Origin: Clostridiaceae bacterium
Lineage (GTDB): Bacteria > Bacillota > Clostridia > Saccharofermentanales > Saccharofermentanaceae
Direction of reading: 5' to 3'
Length of the DNA stretch: 44,187 nt
NCBI GenBank assembly: GCA_012718915.1
Contig: JAAYBI010000014.1
Span: forward strand, 1 to 44,187
Shown here: piece after piece, positions 33,229 through 41,904 of the stretch
Layout of the letters: the number at the start of each line of letters is the position of its first letter
Numbering within the stretch: the first letter of the stretch is position 1
The notes under the pieces: model-generated
What the model was told of the DNA's origin: nothing
The model's input: the letters and a program-made list of their open reading frames with translations, nothing else
Database searches by the model: none
Translations under genes and position numbers: made by a program

Positions 33229-35577
33229 TTGAAGTGTCATGAATGCGAGCGATTAATCAGCGACGAGAGCGTATTTTGCATGTATTGCGGTACGCCGATT
33301 GACTTTGAAGAAACCAAAATGAGTGATATTCGTTCACAGACGGATGATTTGCGTGCACCTCAGCGTCTATTGCCCGGTGAGTCGGAAGAAATGAGACTCA
33401 AGACAGTTCAAAAGCGCCCGGGACATCTTTTTCAGGATCCTCTGACGCTTGCATTGGCTTGCTTGTCGACGATGTTAATCGTTGCCTTAGGTGTTTTGTT
33501 ATTTGGGAAAACGATTCGACAATATTTGATTGAGAAGATTAATCCGCAGGCTACATCGTTATCCGTCCGGAGTATTGGGGATTCTTATGAGACTTCAGAA
33601 GTGACTGTTCCTAAGGCAAAGCTTACGCTGGAGTTTGATTCTCCGCAGGTTCAACTTCGCGCCGGTGAGTACATATTATTGTCCGATTACTTGAAGGGCG
33701 ATACCGGAGAAGCGGTGAGTTGGGAAAGTTCCGATACGAGCCGGATTTCGATTGATTCATCTGGTGTAGTGACATCCTCTCTTCCCGGAACTGAGGCGAT
33801 CATTACGGCGCGCTTTATCTCTAATCCCGAAGTTAGTGCATCTGTCAAAGTCGTATGTATTTCGGATTCTGCGATTGCTCTTTCAGAAATTCTTTCCGAT
33901 ATCAACGACGGAGAAGCTAATATATCAACAATAACGTACGAGCAAGTCATTTATTCTCCAAAGCCCCGAATGGATACGCTCACTTGGGACAAGTCCGTTT
34001 TCTACACTCTTGAGGATTCGATGCCGAACAGTGAAGAAGATGGTCTGATAAACTCCTATCGCATAGAAAAAAGAAGAATGGTAGATGCCACAACAGGGAA
34101 CAGCATCGACTTCGAAATCTTCAGAAGTCCGGCGCTTGGCATTATCAACAAAATAACTTCCATAGAATACCTTAAAGATAATACACTTCGTATTACGGAT
34201 TACTATTATCAGGATGACGGCAAATTGAACTTTGTGTTTACACATATCGACAGTACATATACACCGACATACGCCTCACCCGCGATGGCCGGTGAGCGAT
34301 ACTATTTCAATGACGACGTGATGGTTAAGTGGCGACAAGTAGACGAGGAGCAACAGCTGACGGACATCGTCATCGGTGAAAATGAACTCAACAACACGAG
34401 CGGTTCTGAGCCGTTACTTTACAGTCAGCTTGAACCCGAAATATGTGATGCTTATGATCTAAAAGAAAAGAGCATATTGAATCGTGCTTATATTACTTAC
34501 AACAGCGTTATCCAAGAACCACAAAGTCGACGGATTATCGGTTCGGTAGCGGATACATCAGGAGTCCCGATATCGGGTGCTACCTATAGATTAATTGCAC
34601 TCAACCACAATCGAGTGGAAGTCTATGTCGGCCTGACAGATGAAAATGGCATGTATAGTATCCAAGTGCCGGAGGACGGCAATCTATACGGACTAATCGT
34701 GTTCAAAGACGGATATGAAGAGGTCGAATGTCACCGGCTCATTCAGACTGCTTTGGTTCCGGATGAGTTTCAGCCGACCATTGTTCTCTCGGAATCAGAT
34801 GAGGAAAATAAGGAAGTTTGTATATTGGTTGTCGATGCGGTTACGATGACAACTGTGTTATGGGATGACGGAATAAAGTCTCAGATGCAAAGAATATCTG
34901 CGGCAACCATTCATCTTCGTTCAGGCCTTGAGAATTTTGACGGAGAAATTATTGAAACTTTGAAATCAGACGGACACGGCATAGCATGTACCGCTTTGCC
35001 TCCGGGTGCCTACACGGCAGAAATTATTGCGCCGAATCGGACGACATTATATCAGACCGTTGTTGCTTCGGATGCGGCGACTACCATCCGTGCGGTAATG
35101 AACCCGATTCCGGACCCCGGAGAGATCAGAATCGTGCTGACATGGGACAAGGCACCTCAGGACCTAGACGCGCACTTATTTACGCCATTTAATGAGTCGG
35201 ATGCCGGAACTGCTTATCATATATGGTTCGGTAATAGACAAGACCAAAGTGGAAATCGTCTGGATATCGACACAACCGAAGGCTATGGACCTGAGACAGT
35301 GACTATTGACTCGCTCCAAGACGGCGTATACAAGTATTATGTTACGGATTACACTAACTGTATACTCGACCAAACCGCATCCCAAGAGTTATCGCGCTCC
35401 GGAGCGACGGTCAGCCTTTACACCCAAGACGGACTTGCGGGGCGATTTTACGTTCCGGTGCTTCAGAACGGTGTTATTTGGGAAGTTTTCGAAATCAGAA
35501 ACAAATCCGTAGTTCCCATTCAGCGATATTATTCAAATATTGCCGACAAGCCTTGGTGGACAACCGATAAGAGCTAG
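33229..35577 (+). CDS. Zinc-ribbon, single-pass membrane protein with Ig-like and YfaP-like domains
   Basis: A 782-residue protein probably exposed outside the cell. Order: cytoplasmic zinc ribbon (C3, C6, C17, C20), a membrane helix at about 72-93, a bacterial Ig-like (Big2) domain at about 130-211, an unassigned region to about 430, a carboxypeptidase-regulatory-like beta sandwich (about 433-515), a second similar region, and a YfaP/DUF2135-like domain (about 635-768: LTWDKAPQDLDAHL). It ends KPWWTTDKS. ACGGAGG (33214-33220) lies eight bases before TTG 33229, giving the usual MKCxxC zinc-ribbon start; ATG 33208 lacks a site and lies before the predicted transcript. Ligand unknown. Its last codons are the first of three tandem copies. 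Confidence 0.78.
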   Translation: MKCHECERLISDESVFCMYCGTPIDFEETKMSDIRSQTDDLRAPQRLLPGESEEMRLKTVQKRPGHLFQDPLTLALACLSTMLIVALGVLLFGKTIRQYLIEKINPQATSLSVRSIGDSYETSEVTVPKAKLTLEFDSPQVQLRAGEYILLSDYLKGDTGEAVSWESSDTSRISIDSSGVVTSSLPGTEAIITARFISNPEVSASVKVVCISDSAIALSEILSDINDGEANISTITYEQVIYSPKPRMDTLTWDKSVFYTLEDSMPNSEEDGLINSYRIEKRRMVDATTGNSIDFEIFRSPALGIINKITSIEYLKDNTLRITDYYYQDDGKLNFVFTHIDSTYTPTYASPAMAGERYYFNDDVMVKWRQVDEEQQLTDIVIGENELNNTSGSEPLLYSQLEPEICDAYDLKEKSILNRAYITYNSVIQEPQSRRIIGSVADTSGVPISGATYRLIALNHNRVEVYVGLTDENGMYSIQVPEDGNLYGLIVFKDGYEEVECHRLIQTALVPDEFQPTIVLSESDEENKEVCILVVDAVTMTTVLWDDGIKSQMQRISAATIHLRSGLENFDGEIIETLKSDGHGIACTALPPGAYTAEIIAPNRTTLYQTVVASDAATTIRAVMNPIPDPGEIRIVLTWDKAPQDLDAHLFTPFNESDAGTAYHIWFGNRQDQSGNRLDIDTTEGYGPETVTIDSLQDGVYKYYVTDYTNCILDQTASQELSRSGATVSLYTQDGLAGRFYVPVLQNGVIWEVFEIRNKSVVPIQRYYSNIADKPWWTTDKS

Positions 35578-35735
35578 CGGCGCAACATTTACTGCGAGAA
35601 GATACGGACGTTCGCCAAGCCTTGGTGGACCACGGACAAGAGCTAGCGGCCTGTCATTTGGCGGTGATCAATTACGGACGTTCGACAAGCCATGGTGGAC
35701 CACCGATAAAAGCTAGCGGCGCAACATTCTAACTC
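35545..35735 (+). repeat. Three tandem 69/70-bp copies of the gene's 3' end
   Basis: Copies begin at 35545 (the gene's own end), 35614 and 35684. Each encodes D/A-KPWWTTDKS followed by TAG (35575, 35644, 35714) and then GCGGC; copies 2 and 3 are preceded by TACGGACGTTC. In the ten aligned codons almost all differences fall at third positions (CCT/CCA, ACA/ACC, ACC/ACG, GAT/GAC, AAG/AAA), with one amino-acid change (Asp/Ala). Copy 2 is in frame with the first stop; copy 3 is shifted by one base. Confidence 0.85.
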
Positions 35736-36415
35736 AATGGTGTCTCTTCGAGTCCGGACATGCCGATGGCGCGCTCAACCTCTTGAACGAATATGATGCC
35801 GCGTCCGGGGGAGTCTATATCTAAATCTCGGCGTATCGACTCAACGATAGCCGATGCATCTTTATCGGGGCAAAGCACCAAAATAATCTCTTTTTCAGGC
35901 TCAATGGCAATTGAGAACAGGACTTCCGATTCGTGAATGCCGGAGCCGCGTCCTTGTATCACGGTACCGCCTTTGGCGCCTGCTTTTTTTGCGGCTTCGA
36001 TGACGTTTTCTGCATTTCCGCGATCGACAATAGTGTAAATTGCACGGTATTTCATAATGGTATCTCCTTTTGAGGTAGCGTTGCAAAAACCTTCGCAACT
36101 TTTAATGCCGGTGATTGATGAGACTGGAATACAAAATGCATAGCCGTGATGGAGTTTGTGAAATTTGAATGCTTGATCGAGTTCCCTCATGGCACTCAGA
36201 ACAATTGATTTTTCGGCCAACATAATAACCATCTCCAGAGAGACATCAGACAGGGAAAGGGCTCGAAGCACCGGATTGGAAGAGAATCCGGATGCGTAAT
36301 GAATGGTAAATCCGGTAACGCCGCATTTCTTCGAAATACGTATTACGCGTTCAGCAGAATCTCGGTGAACCACAACCGTCAAAATAGCATAGTCTTTAGT
36401 GATATCCGCTATCAT
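35729..36415 (-). CDS. Tandem PII-like signalling protein linked to DUF1538 transporter
   Basis: A 228-residue protein made of two PII-like halves (about 1-105 and 118-225), the second opening KYRAIYTIVDRGNAENVIEAAKKAGAKG and carrying the T-loop-like GRGSG. PII-like proteins bind small ligands and often gate a partner transporter. Here the ATG overlaps the DUF1538 stop by four bases (ATGA), strongly suggesting such a pair. The T-loop Tyr site of classical GlnB/GlnK is not seen, so nitrogen control should not be assumed. It is the last gene of a two-gene operon and converges on the repeated tail at 35545. Confidence 0.82.
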   Translation of the reverse strand: MIADITKDYAILTVVVHRDSAERVIRISKKCGVTGFTIHYASGFSSNPVLRALSLSDVSLEMVIMLAEKSIVLSAMRELDQAFKFHKLHHGYAFCIPVSSITGIKSCEGFCNATSKGDTIMKYRAIYTIVDRGNAENVIEAAKKAGAKGGTVIQGRGSGIHESEVLFSIAIEPEKEIILVLCPDKDASAIVESIRRDLDIDSPGRGIIFVQEVERAIGMSGLEETPLS

Positions 36416-37902
36416 GTCGACACCCCTTTGTTCTTTCGTGATTTGATTTTGAAGAGCGTACCAAGGATTTGAATCGTAATGATGGGCATCATTGCAACCA
36501 TCGCAATCATACCAAAGCCGTCAGAGAGCGCATTGGCACCCTCGACCGCTGAGGCCGCCCCCGAGGTAAATGCGAGAATAAAGGTTGCTGCCATTGGGCC
36601 GGAGGCGACACCTCCCGCGTCAAAAGCCATACCTACAAAAATCTTCGGTGTGAAAAATGTCAACGCCAAAGCAATGGCGTATCCGGGAACAAGAAAATGC
36701 CACAGCTGTAATTCCGGAATTATGATACGAAGAACCGAAAAGGAAATCGCGAGCGCAACGCCGAGCGACAAAGAAACCATCACCGCTTTTCGCTTGACGT
36801 ATCCGCCCGTTACGCTCTCGATGTCAGCGGTGAGAACGTGTACGGCCGGCTCGGCCAATACGGTGATGAGTCCTAACAAGAAAGAGACAATCAATATCGG
36901 GGCTCGATTGGGGATTAATGCGGCATGTAAGCCAATGCTCCTGCCTACATCTAAGAAACCCGTGTGAACACCGCAGAGAAACAAAGAAAGGCCGATGAAC
37001 GCGTACCCGAGACCTTTGAGCGCGCGCTTGATGTCTTTTTTTGGCATTGCGTTTTTTCGAAGAGCAAAAACCAGAAAAAAAGCGATGATCGGTACAAGCG
37101 ACAAAAAGGTTTCGATCAGGGATGATTTGAATGATGACAGAAAGGGCGCTATGATGGCGTCTTCCGCAGTATGAGTCGCGACGTCAGGGCCTGTAGCAGA
37201 GAAATTTGGGCGCATAATCAGACCGAGTGTCAATACGGCCAAAATCGGACCGGTTGAAATTATACCAACTAAGCCAAAACTATCTTTTTCTGATGCTTTC
37301 GAATTCTTTTTCAGCGTTGAAGCACCGATTGAAATTGCCAGAATTACAGGAACGGCCAGAGCTCCGGTCGTCGCTCCGGAAGAGTCAAATGCGACAGACA
37401 GAAATTCGGGAGAAACAAAAAGTGAAAGGATTAGGATGACACCGTAAATAAGAATCATGACGATATAAAGCGGAATATTCTTGATGATACGAATCATACC
37501 AACTGACATGAGTAAAGCAAACCCTAAAGAAACAACGATCACCAACAGAAACTTTGGGATGGCTCCGCCGGAAAATAAGTCCACCTGAGAAGCGAGGATG
37601 CGCAAGTCGGGCTCAGCCACCGAAATAAAAAACGCTAAGGCAATACTAAGGGACAATAGGATATAAAGTTTTCCGCTGCGGAGTAATCTTCCGCCAAGAA
37701 AATGACCTATTGGCGTTATGCCGATTTCGGCACCGGAGAGAAATAAGGCTAAACCGATGATGATTAGAATGGAACCCAAGAGAAACCGAATCATCTCGCT
37801 GTCCGTTATCGGAACAAAGATGAATCTCGCGAGCAATACGAGTATTACAATCGGGACCACCGAAAAGAGCACTTCCTTGAATTTATCGAATAAAAGTGTC
37901 AT
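36412..37902 (-). CDS. DUF1538 family membrane transporter (two fused repeats)
   Basis: A 496-residue polytopic protein of about twelve helices formed by two homologous halves. Matching motifs mark the repeat: AEPDLRILASQVD (about 96-108) and AEPAVHVLTADIE (about 353-365), then AFDSSGATTGALAVP (about 173-187) and AFDAGGVASGPMAAT (about 429-443). The family is little characterised; cation antiport has been proposed for some members, which I cannot verify here. GAGGAGA precedes ATG 37902. It is co-transcribed with the double-PII protein, its likely regulator. A hairpin and an extended -10 lie upstream. Confidence 0.85.
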   Translation of the reverse strand: MTLLFDKFKEVLFSVVPIVILVLLARFIFVPITDSEMIRFLLGSILIIIGLALFLSGAEIGITPIGHFLGGRLLRSGKLYILLSLSIALAFFISVAEPDLRILASQVDLFSGGAIPKFLLVIVVSLGFALLMSVGMIRIIKNIPLYIVMILIYGVILILSLFVSPEFLSVAFDSSGATTGALAVPVILAISIGASTLKKNSKASEKDSFGLVGIISTGPILAVLTLGLIMRPNFSATGPDVATHTAEDAIIAPFLSSFKSSLIETFLSLVPIIAFFLVFALRKNAMPKKDIKRALKGLGYAFIGLSLFLCGVHTGFLDVGRSIGLHAALIPNRAPILIVSFLLGLITVLAEPAVHVLTADIESVTGGYVKRKAVMVSLSLGVALAISFSVLRIIIPELQLWHFLVPGYAIALALTFFTPKIFVGMAFDAGGVASGPMAATFILAFTSGAASAVEGANALSDGFGMIAMVAMMPIITIQILGTLFKIKSRKNKGVST

Positions 37903-37931
37903 TGTTTCTCCTCAAAATAATCCAATCGAAA

Positions 37932-37953
37932 AAAACTGTATTACTACAGTTTT
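37932..37953 (-). terminator. Hairpin with T run between niaR and the DUF1538 gene
   Basis: Nine perfect pairs (37945-37953 with 37932-37940), four-base loop, then on the minus strand seven T in all ending at 37929. It would end the nadABC-niaR transcript. A -10 element lies upstream of it, so the DUF1538 transcript also crosses it. Confidence 0.65.
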
Positions 37954-37965
37954 GAATACCATTTA

Positions 37966-37974
37966 ATTATATCA
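37966..37974 (-). promoter_or_regulatory. Extended -10 of the DUF1538 operon
   Basis: Minus strand TGATATAAT reads TG-N-TATAAT (-10 at 37971-37966); -35 weak. Predicted start near 37959, a few bases before the hairpin at 37953. Confidence 0.45.
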
Positions 37975-38030
37975 TAAGAATGCATCCGCCTCGGGTCAGT
38001 AAAGAATGATCACGGAAGAACAATCAGAGA

Positions 38031-38543
38031 TCAGTCAAGAATGTAGCCTCTGCTTTTTAGCGCATCGACAATGGCGTCAAGAACATCCTGGCTCTCTGCC
38101 GTTATGGTATGAGCGTGGACTGCTCCCGTGAGTTCTAAAAGGGGCTTGGTCTTGTTGTTATGGATATCTTCAAGAAATCGATCTGCATCTTTTCGATTGC
38201 GAACTGAAAGTTCCGCCGAAATTTTGCCGTATACCGGATGAATGACGAAGACATCTTGAATTCGCCCACCGAAGTCAACAATGGTATATAGTTCATCTTG
38301 AATTTCTTCTGCATTATGCCGAACATACACAACGCGCGAAAAGCCATCATGGGAGATACCTCCGGGTAAGTATCCTCTTCCTGTCGATAGAATTGATTCA
38401 CCGGATGCACGGAGAAATGCTATATCCTGAACGATGACTTGCCGACTCACATTCAGGTCACGTGCCAAATCGCTTCCGGAAATCGGCTCGGTGCGATGAT
38501 CAATGATCTCCTTGATTCTCTTCCTTCTGGTTCCGTTGTCCAA
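38031..38543 (-). CDS. niaR: NiaR-type niacin-responsive transcriptional repressor
   Basis: Represses NAD synthesis genes when nicotinate is plentiful. The 170-residue protein has an N-terminal HTH_11 helix-turn-helix (SGSDLARDLNVSRQVIVQDI, about 22-41) and a C-terminal 3H domain with its conserved His residues (HPVYG; AVHAHTIT). GGAGG lies about seven bases before TTG 38543, which I prefer to GTG 38576, which has no site. It is the last gene of the nadA operon, so it should autoregulate through the palindrome at 41689. Confidence 0.9.
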   Translation of the reverse strand: MDNGTRRKRIKEIIDHRTEPISGSDLARDLNVSRQVIVQDIAFLRASGESILSTGRGYLPGGISHDGFSRVVYVRHNAEEIQDELYTIVDFGGRIQDVFVIHPVYGKISAELSVRNRKDADRFLEDIHNNKTKPLLELTGAVHAHTITAESQDVLDAIVDALKSRGYILD

Positions 38544-38588
38544 TCGGTTGCCTCCGCTGATGTTCGGGTTGTTCACGGTGCGGTGAAT

Positions 38589-39431
38589 TTACTTGATGGG
38601 GTGAAGATTCTTCATGGATAGATCCAGGATAGGCGCAGAGTGTGTCAATGCTCCCGCGGAGATAAAGTCCACCCCGAGCTTTGAGAGCTCTTCCAGCCTT
38701 GAAAGAGTGACATTACCGGACACCTCGGTTTGGGCCTTGCCGCGAACCATTTCGACGGCTTTCTTTATTGTCTCGTTATCCATATTGTCGAGCATTATGA
38801 TGTCCGCTCCGGCTTCGATTGCCTCGCTGAGCATCTCGAGATTCTCAACTTCGACTTCGATTTTTCGAACAAAGGGCGCATATTCGCGTGCCATTTCAAT
38901 TGCCCGCTTAACTGAACCGGCGGCATCAATGTGATTATCTTTAAGGAGTATACCATCGGAAAGATTATAGCGGTGATTGGTCCCGCCGCCGCACTTTACG
39001 GCATATTTTTCGAAGACCCGCATGTTGGGGGTCGTCTTTCTGGTGTCCAATAAACGTGTGCCGGATCCCTTGAGCACTTTTACCATTTGAGCAGTGAGCG
39101 TAGCAATCCCGCTCATCCGTTGCAAAAAATTGAGAGCGGTGCGTTCTCCGGACAAAATTACGCGTCCGTCGCCTGTAAGCACACCGATTTTACTTCCGGC
39201 TTTGACCGGATCTCCGTCCTCCGCAAATCGCTTAAAAATCACTTTTGAATCCAAAAGGGTAAATACTCTCTCGAAAACGTCCAACCCGCAGATGACACCG
39301 TCTTGTTTGCATATCAAGTCGACGCTGACAGCGGTCGGATGGGGCATGACAGCCTGCGTGCTGATATCTTCATAAGTAATATCTTCCTTGAGCGCGCTGA
39401 TGATGGCATCATCCCATTTTACTATTGTCAT
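38589..39431 (-). CDS. nadC: Quinolinate phosphoribosyltransferase (nicotinate-nucleotide pyrophosphorylase)
   Basis: Converts quinolinate and PRPP to nicotinate mononucleotide, CO2 and pyrophosphate. The 280-residue protein has the family landmarks ALKEDI near the start, TRKTTPNMR, the CGGGTNHRYNLSDGILLKDNH block and MLDNMDNETIK. Length is normal. Start codon is not firmly fixed: ATG 39431 gives the usual N-terminus and lies inside the end of nadB (23-base overlap), while 39446 is also possible. It sits between nadB and niaR in a four-gene operon. Confidence 0.94.
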   Translation of the reverse strand: MTIVKWDDAIISALKEDITYEDISTQAVMPHPTAVSVDLICKQDGVICGLDVFERVFTLLDSKVIFKRFAEDGDPVKAGSKIGVLTGDGRVILSGERTALNFLQRMSGIATLTAQMVKVLKGSGTRLLDTRKTTPNMRVFEKYAVKCGGGTNHRYNLSDGILLKDNHIDAAGSVKRAIEMAREYAPFVRKIEVEVENLEMLSEAIEAGADIIMLDNMDNETIKKAVEMVRGKAQTEVSGNVTLSRLEELSKLGVDFISAGALTHSAPILDLSMKNLHPIK

Positions 39432-40734
39432 TACACCATTCTTCATAAAAATTTGTATCCCTTCTTTTGATTTCGTCGAGGACGATGTTTTTGTATTCCT
39501 GATCAAAATCCCTTCCTACATAATAAGACAAATCAATATCGATTGGTTCGGTCGGTCGGTAGGGGATGTTTTGAGTAATATCCGAAGCCGCTCGTTGTGC
39601 GAATACAAGACTCTCGAGCAAAGAATTGCTTCCGAGACGGTTTTTGCCGTGAACACCGGTGCAACTGGTCTCTCCGATCGCATATAAATAGGGCATTGAG
39701 GTCTGTCCTTTTAGGTCGACCTTTATGCCGCCCATGAAATAGTGCTGTGCCGGCGTGACGGGAATGGGCTCTTTGGTCAAGTCAAATCCAGCTTTCAAGC
39801 AGTGTTGATAGATATTTGGAAATCTCGACTTAATCATATCAGCAGGTAAATGGGTCAATGATAAATACACATATTCACGCCCGTCCTTTTTCATCTGTTT
39901 ATGGATCGCGTCTGAAACGACATCGCGAGGTTGCAATTCATCTGTGAAGCGTTCCATCGCGGCATTCAAGAGGTAGGCGCCTTCACCTCTGACGGCTTCG
40001 GAAATTAAAAAACGCCGTCCCGGCTTTTCGGAGTACAGGGCAGTAGGGTGGATCTGAATGTAGTTGACATCGCGAAGCTTCACGTTGTGCTTAACGGCGA
40101 CGGCCAATGCGTCGCCAGTAATATGGGAGAAAGCAGTAGAATGTTTAAATAGTCCTCCGATGCCGCCTGTTGCCAGCACGACCGCTTTTGCAAAAAGTAC
40201 TTTTGGAGTGCCGCTTTTATCGATAGTAACGACGCCGACACATTGCTCGTCACGGACGACGATATCGACCATTCTTGTATATTCTTCAATGTTGATATTG
40301 CTTTTCTTCCGAAGACTGTTTAACAGTTTACTTGTAATTTCTTTGCCGGTGATGTCGTCATGGTGGAGAATTCTGGATTGCGAGTGACCGCCCTCCTTTG
40401 TATAGGCTAAATCATCTCCGGTGCGATTGAATCTGACATGATAGTCAAGAAGTTCTCGAATAATTAGCGGAGATTGGCGAATCATCGTATCGACGGCTTT
40501 GCGCGAATTTTTGTAGTGACCCGCTCTGAGCGTATCCTCAAAATAGTCGTCGTAATCGGTGGCGTCACGAAGCGCGGCAATGCCGCCTTGTGCCAGATAA
40601 GAGGCACTGTTCTCAAGACTGTCCTTGGTGACCATGTGGATGGACAAAGTATCCGGCAGGTTCAGGGCGCAGAATATACCGGCAGCACCGGTACCAACGA
40701 TAATAACGTCAATTGCATTTGAATTATCTTTCAT
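39409..40734 (-). CDS. nadB: L-aspartate oxidase
   Basis: FAD flavoprotein oxidising L-aspartate to iminoaspartate, the NadA substrate; in anaerobes fumarate is the likely electron acceptor. The 441-residue protein has the FAD motif VGTGAAG (13-19), ASYLAQGG (44-51), ISEAVRGEGAYLLN and HGKNRLGSNSLLE. It lacks much of the C-terminal helical domain of the roughly 530-residue proteobacterial enzyme, as in other clostridial NadB proteins. It starts four bases after the nadA stop and overlaps nadC. Confidence 0.94.
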   Translation of the reverse strand: MKDNSNAIDVIIVGTGAAGIFCALNLPDTLSIHMVTKDSLENSASYLAQGGIAALRDATDYDDYFEDTLRAGHYKNSRKAVDTMIRQSPLIIRELLDYHVRFNRTGDDLAYTKEGGHSQSRILHHDDITGKEITSKLLNSLRKKSNINIEEYTRMVDIVVRDEQCVGVVTIDKSGTPKVLFAKAVVLATGGIGGLFKHSTAFSHITGDALAVAVKHNVKLRDVNYIQIHPTALYSEKPGRRFLISEAVRGEGAYLLNAAMERFTDELQPRDVVSDAIHKQMKKDGREYVYLSLTHLPADMIKSRFPNIYQHCLKAGFDLTKEPIPVTPAQHYFMGGIKVDLKGQTSMPYLYAIGETSCTGVHGKNRLGSNSLLESLVFAQRAASDITQNIPYRPTEPIDIDLSYYVGRDFDQEYKNIVLDEIKRRDTNFYEEWCNDNSKMG

Positions 40735-40738
40735 AATC

Positions 40739-41647
40739 TTAACCGGCCAGCTCGTGCATTCTGATTAACGCCTGCTGTGCTGCCTTTCTCAGTGATTCGG
40801 GAACTTCAATTGGGCTTGCCATCGTTTCGAGCGAACGTACGGCTTTCTCTAAAGTGATTAATTTCATATCTTTGCATACCGGAATGGGTGACGGGAAAAG
40901 AAATGTCTTGTCCGGGTATTTCTGCTTCAAGATGTGAGCGACACCATGTTCGGTGTAAATGATATAGTTATTCGCTTTGGAATGAGCCGGAAAGTCGATA
41001 ATTTCAGAGGTGCTTCCGACGAAGTCAGATAGTCCTACTATTTCCGGTTCGCATTCCGGATGAGTTAATACCAAAGTCTCGGGGTCATTTTGCTTTATTG
41101 AGAGGAGGTCTTCCGTGGTTAAGTCACTGTGCACGGGGCAACAACCCTTTGGGAGAATGAAATTCTTTTCAGGAAAAAATCCTTGAAGATAGGAACCAAG
41201 ATTACGATCGGGAATGAACAGGATGTTTTTGGTGCTGGTGGCGGAAATGATTTTTTTTGCATTTGATGATGTAACGCATACATCAGAAACCGCCTTAATT
41301 TCAGTGGTTGAATTGATGTAACAAACGACGGTCAGATCGGAATAAGACTCGCGAATGTTGTTGACATACTCCGGAGAAACCATATGAGCCATGGGGCAGT
41401 CCGCCATCGTATCGGGCATGACTACAGTTTTTTCGGGGCTTAGTATCTTGGCACTTTCCGCCATAAATTTGACGCCGCAAAAAAGAATAGTCTGATGAGG
41501 GCTGTTCTTGGCAATGGTGCTGAGGTAGTATGAGTCTCCGACATAATCAGCGGCATCTTGTACAGAACCGTCGACGTAGTAATGCGCCAAAACGACTGCG
41601 TCACGCTCCGATTTGAGCGTCTCGAGTCGCGAAATCAAATCATTCAT
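40739..41647 (-). CDS. nadA: Quinolinate synthase
   Basis: 4Fe-4S enzyme that condenses iminoaspartate with dihydroxyacetone phosphate to quinolinate. The 302-residue length is normal. Cluster cysteines are expected at C57 (FCGVKFMAE), C169 or C170 (PKGCCPVH) and C258 (IPVCKDM). ATG 41647 gives the standard MNDLISRLETLK start with GAGG about ten bases upstream. The frame is open to 41785, but that extension covers the promoter and operator. First gene of nadA-nadB-nadC-niaR. Confidence 0.95.
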   Translation of the reverse strand: MNDLISRLETLKSERDAVVLAHYYVDGSVQDAADYVGDSYYLSTIAKNSPHQTILFCGVKFMAESAKILSPEKTVVMPDTMADCPMAHMVSPEYVNNIRESYSDLTVVCYINSTTEIKAVSDVCVTSSNAKKIISATSTKNILFIPDRNLGSYLQGFFPEKNFILPKGCCPVHSDLTTEDLLSIKQNDPETLVLTHPECEPEIVGLSDFVGSTSEIIDFPAHSKANNYIIYTEHGVAHILKQKYPDKTFLFPSPIPVCKDMKLITLEKAVRSLETMASPIEVPESLRKAAQQALIRMHELAG

Positions 41648-41681
41648 GTGGGTCGTCCTCGTTATTTCATAGAGTAAGTGT

Positions 41682-41710
41682 ATTTTAGCACCTGTCTTGA
41701 CAGGTGACAA
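41682..41710 (-). promoter_or_regulatory. nadA promoter with NiaR-type operator in the spacer
   Basis: Minus strand: TTGTCA (41710-41705), 17-base spacer, TAAAAT (41687-41682). The perfect inverted repeat CACCTGTC-TT-GACAGGTG (41689-41706) fills the space between the boxes, resembling the known NiaR box as I recall it. A further partial half-site, GACAAGACAG, follows at 41706-41715. Confidence 0.8.
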
Positions 41711-41904
41711 GACAGCCATAGCATCAACAATATTTACATTGTAAAGCATATTTTTGGACAATGTTAACAAGGTCTTGTTTGACATCTAAAAAATCAGTCG
41801 GTATATTTATTCATAAGATAAATACTCTGCTCTATTTCTTATGCCATTTGTTGTGTTTGTCTGGATATAACGAGTGCGTGTTCAATCATTAAGGGGAGGA
41901 TGGC

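Noticed and set aside
35575-35663. TAG read as an amino acid (read-through or pyrrolysine) to add copy 2 of the tail
   Set aside because: Frame is shared between copies 1 and 2 only; copy 3 is shifted and TGA ends the extension. No read-through signal or pyrrolysine genes seen. Mentioned only as an alternative.
41648-41785. 46-codon N-terminal extension of NadA
   Set aside because: It contains the promoter and NiaR operator; NadA homologues start at the MNDLISRLE-type sequence.
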